Positions 33,222 to 36,999 of a stretch of DNA of 36,999 nt are shown here, in pieces. Location of the stretch: contig CAKPDW010000006.1 of assembly GCA_934149115.1 (NCBI GenBank), positions 1 through 36,999 of the forward strand, read 5' to 3'. A program made the position numbers and the translations under genes. Position 1 is the stretch's first letter; each line of letters starts with the position of its first letter. The stretch is from an uncultured Clostridia bacterium (GTDB lineage Bacteria > Bacillota > Clostridia > TANB77 > CAG-508). A model generated the notes under the pieces. That model searched no databases. It had not been told where the DNA came from and saw nothing but the letters and a program-made list of their open reading frames with translations.

Positions 33222-33974
33222 TTAATTTTTAAATATATCATTCATATCAAATAATCCATTGTCTTGAACAACTAAAAATTCTGCAGCACGAAGTGCACCA
33301 TCTGCAAAAACACCACGTGATTGAGCAGTATGAGTTATTTCAAAGCATTCTGTATTTGAAAAGAACATTACAGTATGTTTTCCAACAACATTACCACCTC
33401 TAATAGAGTGAATTCCGATTTCTTTAGGATTTCTTTTTTCTTTTTTAGAATGTCTATTAAATTCATAATACATTTCATTATCAAGAGCGTTATTGATAGT
33501 ATTTGCAAGTGTCATTGCGGTTCCTGAAGGAGCATCAATTTTCCTGTTATGATGAGTTTCAACAATTTCAATATCTGAATTTTTTAAGTATTTTGTAACC
33601 TCTGCTACAATATGATTCATCAAACTAACTTCAAAAGACATATTAGAAGAACGAAATACAGGAATTTTTTCAGAATATTTTTTTATATCATTTAATTCAT
33701 CATCTGAAAAACCAGTTGTAGCAATAACAACAGGAATATGTTTTTCTACTGCATAATCAAGAATATTAAAAGTAGCAGAAGGAATAGAAAAATCTATTAT
33801 TATATCAGGTTCTTCTGTAATATTTTCAACATTAATATAAACAGGAAATTTATTATCACCAGTATCTAATTTATCAACACCACATATTGTTTTAAAATTA
33901 TCATTTCTTTCTATAGATTTTGCTAGTTCTTGTCCCATTTTTCCATTGCAACCGTTAATTAGTACATTTATCAT
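33222..33974 (-). CDS. dapB: 4-hydroxy-tetrahydrodipicolinate reductase
   Basis: DapB reduces the product of DapA with NAD(P)H on the way to meso-diaminopimelate and lysine. The 250-residue protein shows the nucleotide site NGCNGKMG at 7-14, VIATTGF (83-89), SSNMSFEVSLMN, and the substrate and catalytic motif ETHHNRKIDAPSGTA with His141, His142 and Lys145. The C-terminal HSIRGGNVVGKHTVMF is also typical. A GGAGG ribosome binding site lies upstream of the ATG on the minus strand. It follows dapA by 42 bases in one operon. A small 8-bp hairpin sits in that gap. Confidence 0.97.
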   Translation of the reverse strand: MINVLINGCNGKMGQELAKSIERNDNFKTICGVDKLDTGDNKFPVYINVENITEEPDIIIDFSIPSATFNILDYAVEKHIPVVIATTGFSDDELNDIKKYSEKIPVFRSSNMSFEVSLMNHIVAEVTKYLKNSDIEIVETHHNRKIDAPSGTAMTLANTINNALDNEMYYEFNRHSKKEKRNPKEIGIHSIRGGNVVGKHTVMFFSNTECFEITHTAQSRGVFADGALRAAEFLVVQDNGLFDMNDIFKN

Positions 33975-33993
33975 TTTATACCTCCGTTATAGA

Positions 33994-34015
33994 GTGGACT
34001 TTAGCATAAGTCCAC
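33994..34015 (-). repeat. Hairpin in the dapA-dapB gap
   Basis: GTGGACTT and AAGTCCAC pair perfectly around a 6-nt loop. No T-run follows on the minus strand, so it is more likely an RNA stability or processing element than a terminator. Confidence 0.5.
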
Positions 34016-34016
34016 A

Positions 34017-34901
34017 TTATAGTAATTCAAAATTTTTAAGTTCTTTTTCTAATTTTTCTTTTCCAATTTCAGACATTTCTACAAGAGGAAGTCTAGGAAT
34101 TCCCACATTATAGCCAAGCATATTTAAACTAGCTTTAACAGGAATTGGATTTACCTCTGAAAACAAAGCTTTAATCAAGTTAAGAGAATCTAATTGCATA
34201 TCCTGAGCTTCAACAATTTTACCATTTAGAAAATTTAAAACCATCTCATGTGTATAATTTGGAGCAACATTAGATAAAACTGAAATAACACCTAAGCCAC
34301 CAAGAGAAAGGATAGGGATAATCTGATCATCATTTCCAGAATACACATGTAAGTTTTCACGACATAAAGCTTTAATTTCAGCAACTTGTGAGATATTACC
34401 ACTAGCCTCTTTAATTGCAACAATATTTGAAAGTTTTGAAAGTTCAAAGCAAGTTTCAGGAGCAATATTAACACCTGTTCTACTAGGAACATTATACAAA
34501 ATTATAGGCAATTTTGTTGAATTAGCAATTGCAGAATAATGAGCAATAAGACCACTTTGAGTTGTCTTATTATAATAAGGAGTAACTATTAAAGCACCAT
34601 CAACTCCAACACTTTCAGCCCATTTTGTAAAATCAATTACAGATTGTGTACAATTTCCACCAGTTCCAGCAATGATTGGAACACGCTTATTAGCTATTTT
34701 TATAGCAAATTCAATAGTACGTTTTCTCTCATCAAGAGACATAGTAGAACTTTCACCAGTTGTTCCACAAACAATAAGTGCATCAACACCTTCAGAAATT
34801 TGAAATTCGATTAATTTTTCAAATTCTTTAAAATTCACACCATTTTCGTCGAAAGGTGTAACAATAGCTGTACCACAGCCTTTAAAAAGTATTTTTTTCA
34901 T
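34017..34901 (-). CDS. dapA: 4-hydroxy-tetrahydrodipicolinate synthase
   Basis: DapA condenses pyruvate with aspartate semialdehyde. Its product feeds diaminopimelate and lysine synthesis and is also the precursor of dipicolinate made by DpaA. The 294-residue TIM-barrel protein has GTAIVTPF near the N-terminus, the CGTTGES motif with Thr47/Thr48, Tyr136 in LYNVPSRTG with Arg141, and the Schiff-base Lys164 in VAIKEASGN. An AAAGGA ribosome binding site precedes the ATG on the minus strand. It is the first gene of a dapA-dapB operon. The upstream gap (34902-35109) holds two perfect AT-rich palindromes but no lysine riboswitch that I can recognise. Confidence 0.97.
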   Translation of the reverse strand: MKKILFKGCGTAIVTPFDENGVNFKEFEKLIEFQISEGVDALIVCGTTGESSTMSLDERKRTIEFAIKIANKRVPIIAGTGGNCTQSVIDFTKWAESVGVDGALIVTPYYNKTTQSGLIAHYSAIANSTKLPIILYNVPSRTGVNIAPETCFELSKLSNIVAIKEASGNISQVAEIKALCRENLHVYSGNDDQIIPILSLGGLGVISVLSNVAPNYTHEMVLNFLNGKIVEAQDMQLDSLNLIKALFSEVNPIPVKASLNMLGYNVGIPRLPLVEMSEIGKEKLEKELKNFELL

Positions 34902-34921
34902 ATTACTATCATTCCTTTCTT

Positions 34922-34987
34922 AAAATTTTATATACATAAAATTTTTGAATGAAATTTAGTTAAACGAAAATTATATTTATAATTTTC
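34922..34987. repeat. Two perfect AT-rich palindromes upstream of dapA
   Basis: Palindrome 1 has 10-bp arms (34922-34931 and 34936-34945, 4-nt loop). Palindrome 2 has 10-bp arms (34966-34975 and 34978-34987, GAAAATTATA/TATAATTTTC, 2-nt centre). Both lie between the dapA start and the divergent deaminase promoter. They could be operators or leader hairpins; AT-richness makes chance palindromes more likely than usual. Confidence 0.45.
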
Positions 34988-35046
34988 ATGGTAATATTAT
35001 ATTCTAAAAATTAAAAAAAATAAATAACTAACTGGAAAAAAATAAA

Positions 35047-35075
35047 TTGTAAAAAAAGCGCGAATGTGATAAAAT
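35047..35075 (+). promoter_or_regulatory. Promoter for the dCMP deaminase gene, flanked by direct repeats
   Basis: TTGTAA (35047-35052), a 17-bp spacer and TAAAAT (35070-35075) with an extended -10 TG. The 9-mer CGAATGTGA occurs at 35061-35069 and again at 35077-35085, on either side of the -10. Confidence 0.6.
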
Positions 35076-35109
35076 ACGAATGTGAAAAAAATCTAGGAGG
35101 AATATTATT

Positions 35110-35586
35110 ATGAAAAGAAAAGATTATATTTCATGGGACGAATATTTTATGGGAATAGCATTACTTTCAGCACAAAGAAGTAAAGATCCAAACACACAAG
35201 TAGGAGCTTGCATAGTAAGTAAAGATAATAGAATATTATCAATAGGATATAATGGAGCACCAAGAGGATTGAGTGATAATGAGATGCATTGGGCAAGAGA
35301 AGGAACATTTTTAAATACAAAATATGCATATGTATGTCATGGAGAATTAAATGCTATTTTAAATTATAGAGGAAATTTAGAAGGTTCAAAAATATATGTT
35401 GCATTATTTCCATGTAACGAATGTGCCAAAGCAATTATACAATCAGGAATAAAAGAAGTAATATATAAAGAAGATAAATATGCAACAAGTGATAATGTAA
35501 TAGCATCAAAAGAAATGTTTGACACCTGTGGAGTAAAATATAGAAAATATATTCCTACAGACAGAAAAATAGAATTAGAAGTCTAA
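35110..35586 (+). CDS. dCMP deaminase family protein (ComEB-like)
   Basis: The 158-residue protein is a zinc-dependent deoxycytidylate deaminase, which supplies dUMP for thymidylate synthesis. The start SWDEYFMGIALLSAQRSKDP and the GYNGAPRGLSD motif are typical. Zinc is bound by His77 in CHGELNAIL, with Glu79 as proton shuttle, and by Cys102 and Cys105 in PCNECAK. The HAE motif common in the family reads HGE here, with the key residues kept. It is about the same size as phage and clostridial homologues. An AGGAGG ribosome binding site precedes the ATG. Although related to ComEB, there are no competence genes next to it. The polysaccharide deacetylase gene starts 18 bases later. Confidence 0.93.
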   Translation: MKRKDYISWDEYFMGIALLSAQRSKDPNTQVGACIVSKDNRILSIGYNGAPRGLSDNEMHWAREGTFLNTKYAYVCHGELNAILNYRGNLEGSKIYVALFPCNECAKAIIQSGIKEVIYKEDKYATSDNVIASKEMFDTCGVKYRKYIPTDRKIELEV

Positions 35587-35604
35587 TCTTAATAGGAGAA
35601 AAAA

Positions 35605-36606
35605 ATGTATAATCAGCCATTTTATTTTGAAGAAGGAAAAACAGAAATAAAAAATAAAAAAATAATTATTTTTTGCATAATAATAGCAATAATTACAATA
35701 GGAATAATAGTATTCACAGGAATTCTAGCTTATAAAATGATAAACAATAAAAAAGATAATTTAGGATTAGAACAATTAAGTGGAGAAAATACAATTGGGA
35801 TGGAAGAAAATTCTACAGAAGTAAAAGAAGAAGAAAACATAGCTGAAGTAGAAGAAAGTCCAGAACCAGAAAACACGCCTACAGCAAAGCAAACATCAAA
35901 ATTTCCTAAACATGATTATAATGCAGCACTAGAATCTCAATTACCACAATACAGTGAAGAAATAGCAAAAAAAGTTGTAAATGTTTATTTTGAAAAAAGC
36001 AAAAAGATATATTTAACATTTGATGATGGACCATCAGCAAGAACACCAGAAGTATTAGACATATTAAAAAAATACAATGTAAAAGCAACATTTTTTGTAT
36101 TAGGTTCAAATGTTGAAACAAAACCAGAATTAGTAAAAAGAGAATATGAAGAAGGCCATTTCATAGCAATACACGGATATTCACACAAATACAGCCAAGT
36201 ATATTCATCACCACAAGCAGTTTTAGATGAGTATAATCAAACACTAAATGCAGTGAGAAATGCTATAGGAATTCCAAATTACAATCCACATTTATTCAGA
36301 TTTCCAGGAGGTTCATCAGGAGGACCATATGATGATGTAAAAAAAGAAGCAATAGAATTATTAAAACAAAATGGAATCACGCACACAAACTGGAATTGCT
36401 TATCAGGAGATGCAGCAGGTAGCACGACAGTTGAAGCAATGTGGGACGAAATAAATCAATCATCAGCAGGAGATGATAACCTAGTAATATTAATGCATGA
36501 TGCAGGAGACAAAAAAGTAACAGTAGAATTTTTACCACAGCTAATTGAAAAATATCAAAACGAAGGATATGAATTTTGCAACTATTATGACATTATGTGT
36601 GAATAA
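35605..36606 (+). CDS. Membrane-anchored polysaccharide deacetylase (NodB/CE4)
   Basis: The 333-residue protein has a short cytoplasmic N-terminus, a membrane helix at about 19-43, a Glu-rich, Pro-containing linker (about 60-95) and a CE4 deacetylase domain (about 130-330) outside the cell. CE4 motifs are TFDDGPS (catalytic Asp140 and metal Asp141), the metal pair HGYSH (His190, His194), FRFPGGSSG with the usual Arg, a motif 4 region around NWNCLSGDAAG, and LMHDAGDK with the late His. Such enzymes deacetylate GlcNAc or MurNAc in peptidoglycan or surface glycans, giving lysozyme resistance or, in spore formers, cortex muramic lactam. Which applies is not shown by the sequence. An AGGAG ribosome binding site precedes the ATG. 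Confidence 0.92.
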   Translation: MYNQPFYFEEGKTEIKNKKIIIFCIIIAIITIGIIVFTGILAYKMINNKKDNLGLEQLSGENTIGMEENSTEVKEEENIAEVEESPEPENTPTAKQTSKFPKHDYNAALESQLPQYSEEIAKKVVNVYFEKSKKIYLTFDDGPSARTPEVLDILKKYNVKATFFVLGSNVETKPELVKREYEEGHFIAIHGYSHKYSQVYSSPQAVLDEYNQTLNAVRNAIGIPNYNPHLFRFPGGSSGGPYDDVKKEAIELLKQNGITHTNWNCLSGDAAGSTTVEAMWDEINQSSAGDDNLVILMHDAGDKKVTVEFLPQLIEKYQNEGYEFCNYYDIMCE

Positions 36607-36642
36607 AAATTCGAAAGAAAATAAAAAAATTGAAAAAGGTAG

Positions 36643-36672
36643 TTGACAAGAAATATATATTTGTGTTAATAT
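36643..36672 (+). promoter_or_regulatory. tRNA-Leu promoter
   Basis: A perfect TTGACA (36643-36648) is followed after 18 bp by TAATAT (36667-36672), about 18 bp before the tRNA. A TATAAT at 36670-36675 would need a 21-bp spacer, so the -10 is not certain. Confidence 0.6.
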
Positions 36673-36690
36673 AATTCTTGTCAGTGAGAT

Positions 36691-36773
36691 GCGGATGTGG
36701 CGGAACTGGCAGACGCGCTAGACTTAGGATCTAGTGGGAAACCGTGGGGGTTCAAGTCCTCTCATCCGCACCA
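36691..36773 (+). tRNA. tRNA-Leu, anticodon UAG
   Basis: The acceptor stem GCGGATG (36691-36697) pairs with CATCCGC (36763-36769), followed by A and an encoded CCA. The anticodon stem is CTAGA/TCTAG with loop CTTAGGA, giving anticodon TAG at 36725-36727 (reads CUN, chiefly CUA). There is a long variable arm (GTGGGAAACCGTG region), as expected for a class II leucine tRNA, and a TTCAAGT T-loop. Confidence 0.97.
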
Positions 36774-36805
36774 ATGACGTATCTGTTCGAACTAACAGAT
36801 AGATT

Positions 36806-36840
36806 AAAATCATTCAAGTAGTTGGATGATTTTTTTCTTT
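36806..36840 (+). terminator. Terminator after tRNA-Leu
   Basis: AAAATCATTC (36806-36815) pairs with GGATGATTTT (36824-36833) with one G-U pair around an 8-nt loop and is followed by a T-rich tract. A separate short hairpin (ATCTGTT/AACAGAT, 36781-36800) lies between it and the tRNA. Confidence 0.75.
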
Positions 36841-36889
36841 GCCCAAAAAACATCATCCAATATCCTAAAAAGAAAGGATGGTGCTTGAA

Positions 36890-36999
36890 ATGAAAATAAT
36901 TAAAGAAGAACTACGATTTGAGGAAAACTTAAAGAAAAGACTAGAATTTATATGTGAGTTCTCAAAGGTTACTCCTACTTTTGTTAATGGTAGTATAAG
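36890..36999 (+). CDS. Start of an unknown ORF, cut by the window end
   Basis: An open frame runs to the end of the window, giving about 36 residues that begin MKIIKEELRFEENLKKRLEF. I do not recognise it. The likely start is the ATG at 36890, about 8-12 bases after AAAGGATGG; in-frame GTG (36881) and ATG (36878) starts are also possible but overlap or nearly abut that site. The segment is charged and probably helical, with no domain visible. It follows a leader whose segments can pair in several alternative ways. Confidence 0.5.
   Translation, partial: MKIIKEELRFEENLKKRLEFICEFSKVTPTFVNGSI

Noticed and set aside
34902..35046. Possible lysine riboswitch ahead of dapA
   Set aside because: The region is too short and lacks the conserved elements of that class; only simple AT-rich palindromes are visible.
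36763..36999. Possible integration site at the 3' end of tRNA-Leu
   Set aside because: No integrase is visible and no repeat of the tRNA 3' end occurs in the remaining 226 bp; the window ends too soon to test it.
1..36999. CRISPR arrays, insertion sequences, phage genes, toxin-antitoxin pairs
   Set aside because: No regularly spaced direct repeats, transposase-like, phage-like or recognisable toxin-antitoxin ORFs were seen.

Overview
The window is chromosomal DNA from a very AT-rich, endospore-forming Firmicute of the class Clostridia. The codons are strongly A/T-biased, the ribosome binding sites are AAGGAG-like, and sporulation genes (dpaA, spoVS, gerW) lie among housekeeping genes. An uncultured, gut-type clostridial lineage would fit, but that is inference. 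I see no phage module, insertion sequence or CRISPR array. One small membrane protein (21592-22233) is the only complete gene I cannot assign to a family.

Layout. 1-2804: three tandem acetate kinase genes, the first cut by the window edge. 2873-4543 (minus): an NFACT/RqcH ribosome-quality-control protein. 4719-10715: a co-directional run of a membrane TPR protein, dpaA, uppP, folD, dprA, a YmdB-type phosphodiesterase and spoVS, ending at a clear terminator. 10716-11057 is non-coding and dense in inverted repeats. 11058-15633: a membrane-anchored oligopeptide-type binding protein, recA (with a LexA-type box), recX, scpA and a DUF2953-like protein, meeting gerW (minus) at 15698. 16363-19662: mgtC, a GltD-like flavoprotein and a PepV dipeptidase. 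19666-20491: a promoter, a yybP-ykoY manganese riboswitch with terminator, and mntP. 20543-22233: an S66 peptidase facing the unknown membrane protein. 22466-26700: glycogen phosphorylase and pyruvate kinase. 26944-29959: Bax-inhibitor-1 family protein, undecaprenol/diacylglycerol kinase and a two-component system. 30069-33181: a eukaryote-type UDP-sugar pyrophosphorylase and an LTA-synthase-like enzyme. 33222-34901 (minus): dapA-dapB. 35110-36606: dCMP deaminase and a polysaccharide deacetylase. 36691-36773: tRNA-Leu(UAG), followed by a leader and the start of a truncated ORF.

How the genes fit together. Envelope building is a recurring theme: uppP and dgkA supply undecaprenyl phosphate, dapA/dapB supply diaminopimelate, the UAP1-like enzyme supplies a UDP-sugar, and the LTA synthase, polysaccharide deacetylase and S66 peptidase act on wall or teichoic polymers. 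DapA also supplies the precursor for dipicolinate made by DpaA. Central energy genes (ackA copies, glgP, pyk) suggest fermentation of stored or dietary glucan to acetate.

The most notable points are the three acetate kinase paralogues with Gln where Asn is usual in the LGNG motif, scpA without scpB, dpaA without dpaB beside it, two small families of intergenic inverted repeats, and a possible multi-state RNA leader after the tRNA. I did not find a convincing wholly new multi-gene system.
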